Positions 30,310 through 43,550 of a stretch of 64,000 nt of DNA are shown piece after piece. The stretch lies in NCBI GenBank assembly GCA_902702965.1, contig CACRXP010000703.1, positions 111,785 through 175,784 of the forward strand, in the 5' to 3' direction. The DNA is from Spirometra erinaceieuropaei (Eukaryota; Platyhelminthes; Cestoda; Diphyllobothriidea; Diphyllobothriidae). Made by a program: the position numbers and the translations under genes. Numbering within the stretch: the first letter of the stretch is position 1; each line of letters starts with the position of its first letter. The notes under the pieces are model-generated. The model made no database searches, was not told the DNA's origin, and saw only the letters and a program-made list of their open reading frames with translations.

Positions 30310-33300
30310 CTGTTTTAACAGGAATGCGTAACTGACATCCACCGCCTCTATGTGACCCTGTTTGTAGAAGCCGGTTTCGCTGACGGCGGTGATGTTCACC
30401 CTTTGGCCCACCAGTTTTCAAGTCATTAATGCCGTTCGCCTTTACAGTCGGATGCGTAACGGTTCGTCTAAAATATAATCCACAGTTCAAAATGGCAGAG
30501 TGAGAAGAGTCACTCTAGAAGTTTTCAGGATGAGGCGGATGGTGTGTGGACTGAGCATTTTATTCATCATGCAATTTTGACCGTGGATTTTGGCACCTGG
30601 AATTCTCAGTGCACTTCTAAATGTAGGGATCTTGGTGTTTGTTTAGGGAACCTTGTGTAGCCTTTCGCCTGTGAGAAGGCGGCCGTGCTAGGATGCCAAG
30701 GCATCGCAAACGACTGCCAAAATTCACTAGTGCTTAAAGATCGGTTTAATGGGAGTGCAATTTAAGTTAGTCTGGATAGCCTATGAGGCTGCATGTCATC
30801 GTCTCTGTGGTACATTTTACAAGTGGGAATAAGATAGGACGATAGCAGTAAAAATATAGTTAGGTGTGATGGAACGCATTGATGGGTGTCCCAATTCGGT
30901 TTATTTTAACAGTTGAACAATTACAGAAATGTGACGTTTAATCAGATCCTGGCTTCATAGAGCCACGGAAGAAGGATCCTGCGGATCAGTCGCCACTTGG
31001 ATTCTATGAATTACCGCCACTTTGTGGTTTGCCTCTAGTCAGACGATTTACACCCCTATTCTCCTATTACTTTCTTTTGCACACGCTGGTTTGTGCAAAT
31101 ACACTTAGTATTTGGAATAACTTTTCTTTGGAACTGGAATCGCGAAAATGTTATATTTATAAATTCACGGCAGCCTTCATATATAGCCGCCCCCATTAAA
31201 GTATTGATCCAACGGTGAGTAAATGTACATAGTTACACTTATATTGGTAGATTATTTTGTTCTCGAAGAACAGTTTGTCATGTCTGGCACTACCATGTGA
31301 TGTAATAGACTTCTTCTACAATAAGCGCTTACCAAGATTGTGAATAACCACTGACGAATTTCTGTTTTCGGATGGGCGTTTAAGGATTTACTCAAATTGT
31401 CAGGGGCGGTAACTTTGATGTCAGGGCTTAAAGGTTTACGTTTACGAAGACGCGTTGGTATAAGGCCGGGAGGTTTGGATTTTGTGTTATAGTTACTGTA
31501 GTTTTAAGACAAGAAATTAATTTCTCCTCGCAAATCTGGCGTCAGACCGCCTGCTGTGTGGAGATACATTTTTCCGCGTCCAACCGCGTCTTGTCCTCGC
31601 CTTATGCAACAGTATTATCTTAAATGTCTTTATCTTTCACCCATACAGCCAAACGTTTTAAATAACGTTTACATTTGGGAAGATTAAATGTTTCATCTAA
31701 TAACATATCCATAATTATCATGTTGATCCAATCATTCAGTCGTCCGATTAAAAGGCCTTGCCTGGATTCTGACTCAGTAGTTCTCTATGTTCTAATAATA
31801 AGTGCCGTCACTGAAAATCTTCAAAGATGCTTCTTTACTTGGTTGTTTGTTCTCCCCGTCACGTTAACCACCAAATTAGTAAGCATTTTCTTCTAAATTG
31901 GCAGGACACATACAGTTGACTCTATGCGTTCATCAAATATAACCACCAGAAACTGCCTACGTAATGCAAATGGGTTAATTATATCTGTAGTTGCGGTTCG
32001 CAAGTGAGAGACAAGACGCATGAACAGTTCAGGTATAAAAAATCCACATTTTAAGGACAGAACATCTTAAACATGCATGTGTTCCACACTGAAACCACTA
32101 TGTTGCTGAAGTTAAACCCTGGTCCATCAATCATTGCTTTCCCCATGCGTAGTGTCGGGGACGACCCGGGACAAAGCAGCATTCCAGGCCAATCATAGTT
32201 GTCTGAGGGAGTGAAAGACACGGTTAAGAATGACTTCAACACAACTGCTATCGTTCTGACTGCGCTGTGTTAAACGAAGTTTGTGCATTAACAGCCCAAT
32301 TCGCTCCCCTTTCGGATCCCCTCCGACAGGTTGTATAACAGTCTGTCGTTTTCAGGTGAAGTTGTAACAGGCGGCCGATGTAACGCGGTTTCTGGTATGA
32401 CTTCGTGAATCGCTCACTGGTTCGAGTTTATTGGGCCAACCCCAGGTGCAGCAGTCTAGCACCGTTCTCATCCATGAACTCGCCATACTTGTCAGACAAA
32501 TGTTCAGAAACCGAATCTGAGTAGAAATAGGAGCTTTGTGACTGTCCGCTCCCTTGACCTGCCTCGATTTTTGTACTTGCCTATTTGTCCGCCTCACGCT
32601 CCCTGTCGATTTGTTCTTAGGACCTCGCTGGACTTAGTAACAACCTAGCGCGAACTGGAAGTCGATCAAAACTACACCTTCTTTGTTTGGCTGGCGAACA
32701 CTACCTGAAACAGAGCGAATGATATACACGTGCTGGGGGCTGATAACGACGACGGTGAACGCAGACACAACAACTTGCCTGGTTAGACAGCAGAGTGTCT
32801 GGTACATTATTACATCAGTATAGTTGCCCAACCTAATCCGTACTTCCTGACTTATGATTAAGGAATCTTCGCAGAGTCGACCACACCACCTCAACACCAA
32901 CTAGAAGGACAATATTTCCCCATTTTGCAGATGGTTGTAGCGCGTAAGGCGCAACCAGTTTGTCCATGTTACTGATTGAGAATGAACAACGTCAGGCCAA
33001 TAAACTTCTGCTTACAGATGTTGCATACTATCAATAAATAGTACATGGAACTCTCTTATTCGTTTATATCACTAATTTGTCCGTATGTTCACACGCCAGC
33101 TGTCAGACGTATTAAACCATGTTGACCCTCTTCGTCATTTTAATCTGGACTGTAACCACTAGATAAAATGATCCAAATGACACGGCAGTTCATTAGCAGA
33201 GACCAAGTTTGCGGAAGTCTCCGCCAGTTATTTAACTTCCCATTGAGAATGGTGCATATCAGTCACCTGATCGGAGACAATAATGTGCAAAATGTAAACG

Positions 33301-33381
33301 TCATAGTAGGAGATACATTTAATTATTATTATTGAAAAAAATTCCTGCCTTGTGATTTACAAAGTTTTCTCCTGTTAGTAG
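30310..33381. other. Unrecognised stretch
   Basis: No supported gene. Minus frames at 32352-32597 and 32634-32900 have no known motif. In another minus frame about 32440-32590 reads KYGEFMDENGARLLHLGL, faintly like the ENG.RLL segment of RTE-type endonucleases, but this is too short to call. Confidence 0.35.
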
Positions 33382-34773
33382 TTACTGAATACAATCTACA
33401 GTTTGAAAGGTCAGAAAACCTCTCCGAAGAAACCAATACAAGTCGTTGGCATCCATTTTTGCCAGTTTTAATAAATTCGCGTTAATGAATTCATAAGCAC
33501 ATTGTGCAAAATTTGAAACTCTATCACAAATTTCCAGGTAAGACAGTCGAATCATATTTGGTGGGTTGCTTTCCTTCTTCCAGTATGTTATATCGATAGT
33601 TGCCTTTAATGATACACCACGTAGTTGAAATATAAAATATCTTCCATATTTTCGGAAACCACTACGCATTCCCGATTGTAAACTCTGAACAAATAAAGTT
33701 TTCATAGTATGAAAGCATGAATGCAATAACAAGCATAAGGATTAAGCATTATGTACGTACTAATTTGTATAAATTTTCACACATGGTATGAACGTCTACT
33801 TCCATCTTTTTGTTTACCTCTTTGTATACATGCATTTCGACGTTGGGAGTTTGAGATATACATGTGTACTGTACGTATCTTGCAGGCGATATGTCACGTG
33901 AAAATACACAATCAAAAAGTAACGATGGCTGCGCAATTATTATTTGGAAGATAAGACGCGCTCTTTCATTTGGCAGCCCTTTCCATAGACGGCGTTTATA
34001 TGCTCTTCGCACCAGGTATTCGGCGACCTCACTTAGGATGATATCGTCCTCATTTCGCGGACATTTGTGTTCCTCTGAAAACATGGATAGTTACGAAACT
34101 GGTAATTCAGTTACAATTAAAATGGACTACCTCTGGCAGAACGAGAGATTAGCATACGATTTTCCATTATCCAGCAATTTCTACTTTCCACATTAGTAGC
34201 ACACATACCTCTGCTGTGTCGGTAAATTGTGTGTTTACGGCGTCATAACTTCAGCGCGCATGTCCCGGATTTTTGAGCAATTCTGAGGTGAAAAATTCTA
34301 GCCTTCACAGGAAGTAGTCCAAAGGTAAGCTACGCCTACTTTACATGGCTGTCAGACAACCAAGAAAACGATCGGTGGCTATTTGCGAGGTAATTTAATC
34401 TTTTTACGTACATTTGCGAAAAATGTTGGAGTTTATTCTTCTGATTTTTGTCTAATGTGGAAATTAATATCCACCTGTCATATTTTTGCCAGCTTTTAGA
34501 AACGATAAAAGTCTTACACTAAAGTTAGCTGGCCAGACACACTGCGACCGGCAGGACATAAGCGGTTCGTTTGAAAGATTAGTGAAATTTAGGTGACTAA
34601 AATGTAAGACCACTGAATTAACATTCATCGGCATCTCTCACGCTTATGTTTATCTGTAGATGTTGGTTCAGACCAGAAAAGTCGTCAAATTTCTAAAAAT
34701 AGAACTTACGTTTCAGAAACAAGCAACACTCCGCACACAGAAGCACAAAAGGCAGCAAGATGAGACATTTCAT
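33382..34773 (-). CDS. Secreted-protein family member 4, intact three-exon gene (207 aa)
   Basis: Exons on the minus strand: 34710-34773 (64 nt), 33818-34074 (257 nt) and 33382-33684 (303 nt). Introns are 635 and 133 nt with GT-AG ends (donors GTAAGT and GTAAAC; acceptors TTTTCAG and TGTTCAG). The product is 207 residues without internal stops. Residues 1-19 are a signal peptide (MKCLILLPFVLLCAECC), so secretion or ER entry is likely. Exon 2 has KCPRNEDDIILSEVAEYLVR, LLFDCVFSRD and PNVEMHV. Exon 3 has SLKATIDITYWKKESNPPNM, IRLSYLEIC and ends VDCIQ. Six mature cysteines (KC, FDC, YTC, EIC, AQC, VDC) match those of member 5, suggesting three disulfides. No transmembrane segment beyond the leader. 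I do not recognise the family. Fixed exon lengths and phases across five copies argue strongly that this is a real gene. Confidence 0.8.
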
Positions 34774-34779
34774 TTTTCC

Positions 34780-37700
34780 TTTAAACATGCCAATTTCGTG
34801 GATTTACAAATTGCTTCACATTCAGCAACTAACGAGTCGTGATGGAAGGCCGCCCAAGAATCACTAGTCGCGTGTATGGCCCTTTTTAAGTTGCTGTTGT
34901 TTTCATAGAATGATGTGCACAACCACATGATGTCTAAATGCTTTTTTCGTCACGAGCTTGGAAAGGAGTCTTTTATCTAAGTAAAATAGGATTAATCGGG
35001 TAATGTCTGCGTAACCTAGCATTTGCGCGCTTGCTGTCTTAGCTGACAGGGTCGAGTATAGAGGTCAAAGCGTACAATAAGTTGTTGACAGCCATACCGT
35101 CGTTATTGACGATGTCCAACCTGTGCATCACAGTAGGGTGGGGCCGTGCCAGTAACTTTTCCAATAATGAATTTATAGTTGCAGTATTCTTGCGACGCAC
35201 CTGCTGCAAGCTCTTCTCTAATTTTATCAGTCGCCCTAGTCAAATTTAGAAGACAGGAGACGGTATTGAGCTGAAGTGGTTGGCCCGCCTACCGCTACAT
35301 CCACTGGTCCATAGCGTACACTGAATAGATTGCTATATCCCAAGAAAATCAAAAGACGGCGCGGATACAACCTCTGCCTCTCACCGCACCCCAAAGTCGA
35401 CATTTGTCAGGCATGTACATATCTAGTAACGCCCAATCCCGATCTAGCCCCAGTGATGGTCCAGCACATCTATCTCGTGAACTGTCATAGGGGCACATGA
35501 TACGCTGATATTACGTTTTCAATGGCTCGTCGGAATTCGCTACGTGCTGTAGCGTGGACGCCAATTTCGTTTTATTATTGTTGATCAAGGATAGTTTACA
35601 AGCCAGAAATAGTGCCTAGCTGCGTGGCTTTTATCCTCGACTCTAAACCGTTATAGCCCTGCTTGCCAGATCATGATTTGGACAAGTGTTAATTATCGAG
35701 CTCTGATTAGTGACTGATGCTTTCTTAAACAGTTGGATGCCAACTTTTTAATAGTCTGTCAGGATTATCTCCAGAATGACGTAACTTCGACATGCAAAAC
35801 GTAAATATATTAACCAAGATGGTTGGATGTGTCTGGAGTAGGTTAAACACCCCTCATAAAAGAGTGTAATATCAAACAGATGTTAGGCAATTTTGCAAAA
35901 TATTAGCGACTACTTTTACTGAAAGATTCAAAATAAATAATTATGAAAAAATGTGCCCTGAAGACGTCAATGCCGTTTGGTTACCGTTAGCGGAGGATTG
36001 AGGACAAAAGAGACAAGGTAAATCTATAATTTCGTGATTTATGAGACGTCTTAGAAATAGACCTCATGATTTTCAACCTCGGCCTTAAAGTTTTAATTGA
36101 CTGACTGATTTAAATAGTCGCATCTGCCTTCGTAGATTTCAGCCATAGAAAACCGTAATGCCCGCATATCTGTTCCTCAATGTGTCCTGAATCAGTAGCG
36201 TCGCGAACTTTGGCTGCCTTTTGGCTTCAAGATAACCAGCCGACGGTGGTGACCAAAGTCATCCACCATTTGCAGCCTTGGTGATTTGAGCGTCAAGTGG
36301 TTACCAGTGAGGCGTACTCGCGCCGCAACTGCAACACGCTCTTCATCCTTGTCAGCTAAAGCCGATGACGCGTAAGCAGTGACTAACAAAGGTATACGGC
36401 CCGTTTACGCTTGCCAAGCACGACCTAGTGTCGTGGTGCATGCAAACCGGTTGATTCAAGTGACGTGCCTGCGCATCCAAGTCGCAGTCGGGTCACGTAA
36501 ATCGGTTCTGACTAGGTATGGAATATTAGAAAGGATCTATGGATAATCCCTCTGTCTACAATCGTTTGTCAAGGTTTAAACATTGGCAAAATAAATCACA
36601 AATTACATGAACCTAATTAACTGCCGGGTCCGTTGTTGGAACATATGTATGCCGACAAACTTTAAAGTGGCCTAGACTGTCAAGGTCAGTAAAGGCGTCA
36701 GCATCCCTTAGACTGCAGGTCGGACAAACGATTTACGAAAAATACTACTATTAGGACGGTGAGGATAATTCCATTCTACAGGACGTGTCGATTTTTTGAA
36801 ATGCTTGGCCAACTCTGTCGAAGCATGCAATGCCTCATGATATGTTTTTAAGAAACGTCTAATTTTTGGGGATCTGGCCAATGCCTATCACAGAACTTGC
36901 ATTTGTGGGTGATCAATAAAAATAGTTAATATTGAAAATTACTCACCGGCATCACAAAAGCAGTAGGAAAGCCAGTCGAAACGATTGCTATTAAAATGGA
37001 CATAAATTTGACGAAAATCTAGCTTACCAAACACGAAATACTGTTCACATTATCACAGCTGACAATTTTTTTCAAATTTAAATTGTAATTAATTTACTTC
37101 TAAACATGCAAACTTTTGGAAACTTTTATGCGCTTGAAGTCACTTTGAGCGATGTTAAGCGATGTCATGTGAGGTGCGCAGGAACTTTATTAGAAATGTC
37201 TGTACAAACAGTTTTCAAACTGAAATCAGATCGGTATAGCTGGTCATTTATTTGCCCGGAAAGCACTGTGCACTTCTAAGTCTCCAACACTTCGTCTTGC
37301 ACAAGACGTATGTTATTTTTAATCAGATTAATAGTACTCATAATAATTATCCGGCATTTCACTTTCACCGGGACCTGTTTATTATTATTTTGATCCCTTT
37401 ATAAACGCGGTCAGATGAGTTTGAAATTATCTGGCGTTTTTCTACTGGTCTAAGCATATTTAATGCGTTAAATCACCTCATGTAGGTCGTCAGCTCTCTG
37501 TTTCTGAATAATGCAATTCATAAAGCTGTCGTTCCGTGGATTTGTTTAAAACTGCCAAGGCAGTTTGCATGTTTAGTTCCAAATAAGAATATCACAGTTT
37601 GACCGTCATTTCCGATGATGTTCACAATGTGATTGGCATCAGGACGAGATAGTAGACGGTGACTTGCGTGTGCGTGACTTGTGTGTCTAAAGTGAGTGCG

Positions 37701-38520
37701 GACTTACACAGCATCTACCGCGCTTTCAAATCCCCCCACCTGAATCCAGTATTAAGACGTATTCAATATGGCTGGTGGTGAGTATTAAGGCGAAAGCCGC
37801 ACCCAGCCTCCCAGTACTTCCTCTGATTCACAAAAAAACGCAACAAAGTATTTAAACTAAATTGAACTACATTGAAAATGGGGGCTGTAGGGATCCCAGT
37901 TGTCACAACGAAATCCTAAATCTAAGTCGGTCAGCCCATCCCGAATGTTTGCATTTATTGCAAACACACCTTCCATATAACGACTCCCACAACTTGATCT
38001 AGCTCTCGTGTATTCATAATATCTTATTGCGGTAAAAATGCGCCCTCTGATTGTTTCTACAAAATGCACTCGTCCCGTTGTGTCGTACGGGCTCTCGCTC
38101 GGAAACAACCAACGGCCGCACATTGGCGCATGATATAGACAGCATGATAATATACCTGTTTTTTCGGTAAAATCTCTGCTCAGTCTGATTCGGGTACGTT
38201 TAAACGAGGACTTTTAAAAGCCCACCGAGTTCAGATTTTTTTCGTAATTAAGTCAACCCTTTTTTGTATTCTTCTGCTGTTTTCGATAAAAATGTATATT
38301 TTAAAAAACACATGAGATAAATAAATGTTCACCTTGGACGGAAAATTATGTTTCCCTTAATGTTTTGCCGATAGAAAGCCTAGCATTCAATTTATGAAAA
38401 ATCGCATTAATCAGACGACAAAACGTTAAAAAATATCTTCAAATAGCATCCCAATGCTTTTAAATGCTGTCTAATATGCCATATGCAACAAAATCCACGA
38501 CGGTATAAAATATTATGGTG
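34780..38520. other. Long unrecognised stretch
   Basis: No gene, RNA or element recognised apart from a low-confidence ORF at 37857-38123. Base composition is mixed and frames are short. Confidence 0.4.
37857..38123 (-). CDS. Unrecognised 88-codon ORF, possible exon
   Basis: Minus frame with CpG-richer sequence than its flanks. It contains GRVHFVETIRGRIFTAIRYY, GSRYMEGVFAINANIRDGL and a C-terminus DNWDPYSPHFQCSSI. No motif or family is recognised. The frame opens soon after a run of weak acceptor-like sequence. It could be a terminal exon or chance. Confidence 0.25.
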   Translation of the reverse strand: MCGRWLFPSESPYDTTGRVHFVETIRGRIFTAIRYYEYTRARSSCGSRYMEGVFAINANIRDGLTDLDLGFRCDNWDPYSPHFQCSSI

Positions 38521-38523
38521 GGT

Positions 38524-39381
38524 CAGTAAGCGTACTATATCAGGAAATGTCTACAGAAATTTAATCATGCGTTTTCGTTTCAAAAACATTTGTTAAGATG
38601 AATTGTAAAACTGATCACCATGCTCCATTATTCTCTGAAAATTTCGTCCTTTGGGGATGTCCGCTTTTAAACGAACTTCTTTACGGCCACCTGCGAAGAC
38701 GATACTCTGTATAGAGGAGTACTAAATTTGCATGCATAGTTTCATTGATTTTTGATGCCTATCAAACATTAATTGTATTTAATGGAGAACATAAGGAAGA
38801 GTATTAATTGTTGTGCTTATTCCGTGGTAAATGACACTTTCTTTCAATTTTTACTCGAAGGGAGGGTAAAAGCCCCTTTAAAAAAAAACGTTCCTTATTG
38901 CGCCGTTTTTAATACCGTAAAATGGCCGTTCATAAAACATGATGGCTTTGCAGTTACTAATGCGGCTTGTATACCAAACGATATGGCTTAAATGCAAGGT
39001 CAAATTTTATAAACAGCGTAGAGTTTCATTTAAATACCGTAGAAAAATTATAACTTTCCGTACGCGGAACCCATACAAATTTTAGTTTGGAAACCTCGAA
39101 AGCAAGTGGAAAGGCACGGCGGGTTCAAATTGCACGGGAAGTAAAGTCTTTGGAAAAAAAATATGTCCTTTTGAGTATGCATATTGAGGACAACTTTACT
39201 TTCCACCAAATGAAAGAAACAATGTATATTGCTTTAAAAGCCGGCAACCTACGATAACAGCTTAAATTGTAGAAATATGCTGTATGGTGATAAGTTTTAC
39301 CACCGTGTTTAATAACTCTTTTCAAAAAGGCCACACATAACGCAATTTCCTTTGGCATTTCGTGAGTTAGCCCACCTGCCG
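38524..39381. mobile_element. Foldback transposon, copy 3 (about 858 bp)
   Basis: The left end CAGTAAGCGTACTATATCAG and right end ...GTGAGTTAGCCCACCTGCCG (ending at 39381, followed by TA at 39382-39383) are diverged versions of the family termini. The internal blocks CATTGATTTTTGATGCC, ACTTTCCGTACGCGGAAC and TTTTGAGTATG are shared with copies 2 and 5. The left flank is TC rather than TA. It is the most diverged near-full copy. Confidence 0.65.
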
Positions 39382-40284
39382 TATTTGCCTTCTTGGCGAC
39401 ATACAGGTAGGTAGGGGTTGTAATTAAGCGAATTCCATGTGGCTTTTAATTGAAAATACTCCAAGCAAAATATACTATTATGCTCCAGAATATCAGTTAA
39501 CCCCAAAATGTTTCCTTATTATATTAGCAGCCGTTGTCTTATGTACGAAAGTTTAAAGCAAACGTCGGTTGCTATCAAAAATTTATGACAAATGTAGTGT
39601 TAGGCCAATCATTATATTAGGCGTCTTTAAATATATGGGGATTTCCAGGACAATGTAAGAAAGTTCACATAATTGATTTGACACATTTTGCATAACGGAA
39701 TTGTCTAGGCCGCCTAAAAGGAGCGCATACAATAACCGGCTTTGTTATGTGAGGGAAACAATCCCAGAATTATGTTGCGGGATGACATATGCTTTGACTA
39801 GACATAAGTAATTCTTCTAAAACTACATAACAGTTTAACATTTTGGCTGATATATATTTTTATTTGAAATTGCTTAGCATGATGATCGAGAGTGAATTAC
39901 AAGCAACACAAACGAAAAGAGCATAGGATTCCTCTTAAGCCCAGACTTGTCCCATAAATCTGTACAAAATCTACCCCGTTGGTGGATGTTATGTTGACTT
40001 CTATTTTTAGTTGTTCAATAAAATTCATCTTGCCAAAAAGTTGACCACTTTAGATAAACACGCTAACAAAGCACATGGTCGAGCAGCCTGACTATCGCAA
40101 GCGAGTATATATAACGCACTTTTCGCAAATTTGATCGTCTACAATAAAGTATGCGTGAATTGGTATTAGGTGTTTAAAAACTATGCATTATCTATCGCAC
40201 TCTTGCATTCCATACGCGAATTGCTCAGATGCAAAAGCCCACTTAAGGGGACCAGCATAAATGGTGTTAAGTGAAGAAAAAGAT
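39382..40284. other. Unrecognised stretch
   Basis: AT-rich sequence without a recognised gene or element. Confidence 0.4.
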
Positions 40285-40605
40285 TCGAGCACCGAAGCAC
40301 TGTTTATTTTCCCCAGCTTTAAGGCTTGTACAGGCGTTTGTCGTCAATGGTATTAACAACAATAGAACAAGCAGGCCGACAATCGATTACAGCCTGGGCA
40401 TCAGATGAAAACCCGATCAATCGACTTATCGATCAGGCGCCGGCGTACAGATCCCTGCGTAGTCGTGCGCCGTCGGTGGATTATTGGCCTACTTGCCTTA
40501 TAACTGACGCTTGTTCTGTTGCTGCTATTACCTCTGAGGATGGATTCGTGTACAAGTCTGACAGCTCAAGACAACAAACAAATTGTTCCGGTGATCGAAT
40601 TTTCT
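40285..40605 (+). mobile_element. Miniature PLE: two inverted terminal repeats around a 40-codon stub
   Basis: The left side (40285-40352) is the minus-strand terminal repeat (GATTCGAGCACCG...CTTGTACAGGCGTTTGTCGTCA). The right side (40534-40605) is the plus-strand repeat (CTGAGGA, ATTCGTGTACAAGTCTGAC, then GTTCCGGTGATCGAATTTTC). Between them only the last residues of the PLE protein remain (AWASDENPINRLIDQAPAYR at about 40389-40448), matching the C-terminus of PLE B. The layout equals PLE B with a larger internal deletion. Confidence 0.7.
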
Positions 40606-40609
40606 TCTT

Positions 40610-41845
40610 TACTCATACATACACGTTGAACTCGAAATTTCGCCTTCCGATGGCAACGGTCAGGAAAACGGGCCGTTTGATAAGTTGCAATGTCAAACAC
40701 AATGACGAAAGATTCCGGGATCAAATCTCAAGAAATCCACACTTAGGGTTGGGTAAAACTGGCTAATGACGCCTTATGGACCTGAAACCGTCATTATAAT
40801 ATTTTAGTAAGGGTATTAAAGCAAACTAGTGATATAGATACTAGCTAGAAGTCCATACACGTGTTTCGCCGCTATTCCGCTGTTGCGTGAGATAACTGAA
40901 AGGTATACGGATCGTCGTTTTTCCCTCACTTTCTATGCTTTTCTGTAGGTTTTAGGCCACAAACCGCATAATGAGTGGCCTAAATGGCGTATTTTAGATT
41001 TCAATTTTCAGCCATTTAACCATTGTATGTAACCGACCGACACGAACAGGACATAGAGCTCGCGATCCGTGGTTATGGACGTTGTGCCATGAACCAATAG
41101 GTGTTAATCACCTCGGCGGTGGCATAAATGGCTAACGAGAACTAATAAGCCTGACATGGCAGCTGTAGTCTTGCTTTCTATCGATAGTATTACTCCGACT
41201 TCAAAATTAAAAACGAATCTGACATTGTGATTAGCTGATAGACAAGAAAATGATGTATGACATAGACACTCGAAAAGTAAGATTTTATTAAGACCAGCAT
41301 GAAAGCATGTAGGATGTTGAAAGGCTCGAAATCTATGCTGTCGGGATTTCTGGTTGATAAGTACCGAACGTTCGTCGGAGAATCCTGTGAGGAAGAGCCA
41401 CGGGTATTCTGAAATACGTTGTTAGTTGAGCATGTTATGTCATTGGCGAAAAGTAGATGTGTTGTTGTATAGGCCGCAGTCTAGACGAACTGCACGACTG
41501 TTGTGGTTGCCTCAGTGGCAAAAATGAAGTGAAAAGTGTGCAGTTTGAAAGTTAAGAGAAATTTCGCGCCGGCCAAACCATAGACAAACAATTACGATAT
41601 ATACATGTGTACAATGATCTGGCTGTCGCCTCGGAGTGTTCTAGTTTGCAGCTACACACTATGGAAAGGAACTTTCATGCAACATAGATTGTCGTGATAG
41701 TAGACTTGCACGATATCTACGGCACTGTCGCACTCATACACTGCCTGACTCCACCCGAAGACTGCGACAAGTGGACCAAAGGCAGAAATGGACACAATTG
41801 CCTGCGCGGCGTAGCCTGGCGCCTATGCGTGGCATCACGCCGGGT
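40610..41845. other. Unrecognised stretch
   Basis: The first 60 nt (ACACGTTGAACTCGAAATTTCGCC...) resemble the PLE-associated sequence at 26940-26990. The remainder is unrecognised. Confidence 0.35.
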
Positions 41846-42234
41846 TCAAAATTATTCGGGAATAAAAACGTCGTCTGAAACCAAATTATACACGTTCTTC
41901 GAGTATGTACATGGATGAAGACCCACGTTCCTACCAAAAGAGCTAAATAATGAATATGTTTTGCTTGGTTTTCATGAAATATAACTGAATTTTAAGAGCA
42001 TCGAATGTCAATGAGAAAAATGCATGCTAATTAAGCAGCCATTTTTTACAAAGTAACGTTTCTGAATGCAGCCAAAAAGATCTTCATTCGGAAGTCGCCA
42101 TCGAGGGGTAAATGCATTACCATAGAATTATGCTACAGGATGATACGTTTTGTAATTCTGTTTAATTCATCTTTACGAAACAAAAACACATTTCTGAATT
42201 TCGGTTCACATTTCATGAGTTAGCCCACTGACTG
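41846..42234. mobile_element. Foldback transposon, single arm
   Basis: Contains the right-arm blocks GGGTTCAAAATTATTCGGGAA, CGTTCTTCGAGTATG, GAAATATAACTGAATTTTAAG and the terminus CATTTCATGAGTTAGCCCACTGACTG (ends 42234). The left arm is missing, and the left junction with unrelated sequence is near 41846. Confidence 0.65.
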
Positions 42235-43500
42235 AATGTTTTCTCACGATGTCTCATTAACCTAATTATCAACATGAAATAAAAGGAGTTTTTTTAGTTA
42301 AAAGACCTTCGAACTTCTTTTTTAGTTTGTTTGTATGAAAGCGGTTTACTTGTGGATACCAACCGCTATCTAATTGATCGCGTGAGGAAGTTTCTGCGTC
42401 CAATGAACCGCTAGAAGATTAAGACAATTTTACTTGGGAGGTTACATTAATGCTTTTTTGAAAGCCGCCTGCCATCCAGATTTTTACGTATAGGCAAGCT
42501 TCACCTTACGCCCACAGAAAAACAGGTATTGGGATGCTTCCTATGTCAGGTGTAGATTTATCCGTTTTGAGTGAACGATGGAGCGATAAAACCAAATCAT
42601 TAATACAATGTGAATGTATCAGAACGGTTAAGATTTGAGTTGAGCTCCATGTGTTTTTGCGTACTAATAACGTTGTAGGATTTACGGTCAGTTCTTCAGT
42701 AACTCTGTCTAAATAATTAGAAGGACGGCGCGGAATTGCGGCTTAGGTGTAATCATTCGGCGGATTTAGTCTAAAGCCTCTTAATTTTGAAGCGGTTTTG
42801 GTTTTATTACGGGCAAAAATTTACCTAACCATTTGATCGGTGTTTGTTTAAACTTTGTAGTCGCGTTTCTTTTTTGTGTTACGGTTTACATACGTCCTAG
42901 TGAGTCGTTTATTCCCGAATTCTATTGTCTTTGTCATCCAGTCCCTAATGCGGCTGATAATCTGCGCGACTAGGGACGTTCGATGAACGACATTTGATTT
43001 AGTTACGTAGTGGAGTCATGCGTTTCGCCACATTTTACTAGAAACCACGTCGACTGCTTTACTCTAAAGATGCGTTTTGTATAAAATTAAGAACAGTTAT
43101 TTTTCTCCAGTTTTTCACCAAAAAACGACAATAATTAACTAAATCGGACCACGTTAACCCTAAAAACTTTAAAAGTAAGTTTTGGTCAATTATCACTGTA
43201 TATTGAACTGCAATTATCAGTGTGTTGTTTTATGTTTCTTATTTTGGCATGCTATTTTATATTACATTGGGTTAGTCTATAACACAAAATCGTGAAAGTG
43301 ATATCTTTTAAGCAAGGAAGGCCCATTTAGTTTAAAAGAGATCGCCATTTGGATGCTGGTAGTTTTTAATGAAATTATCCTAAATATGGCCATAAATTAC
43401 ATTGTGAAATCTTCGCACTTAGAAGACAACGCTCACTGTTGACGCATTTCTTACTTAATTGTTGAAATGCACCATACATAGTACCTGCTACTGACCTTTC
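42235..43500. other. Unrecognised stretch upstream of the 43.5-kb gene
   Basis: No gene or element recognised. A TATATATTAG at 43507-43516, 35-44 nt before the next gene's ATG, could serve as a core promoter element. Confidence 0.3.
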
Positions 43501-43550
43501 AGGCAGTATATATTAGTGGCTTTCGCTGTTGAACACTACACGTCTGTCAA

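Noticed and set aside
32440..32590. Possible RTE-type endonuclease fragment (KYGEFMDENGARLLHLGL)
   Set aside because: Only one short weak motif, with no flanking endonuclease motifs in any frame.
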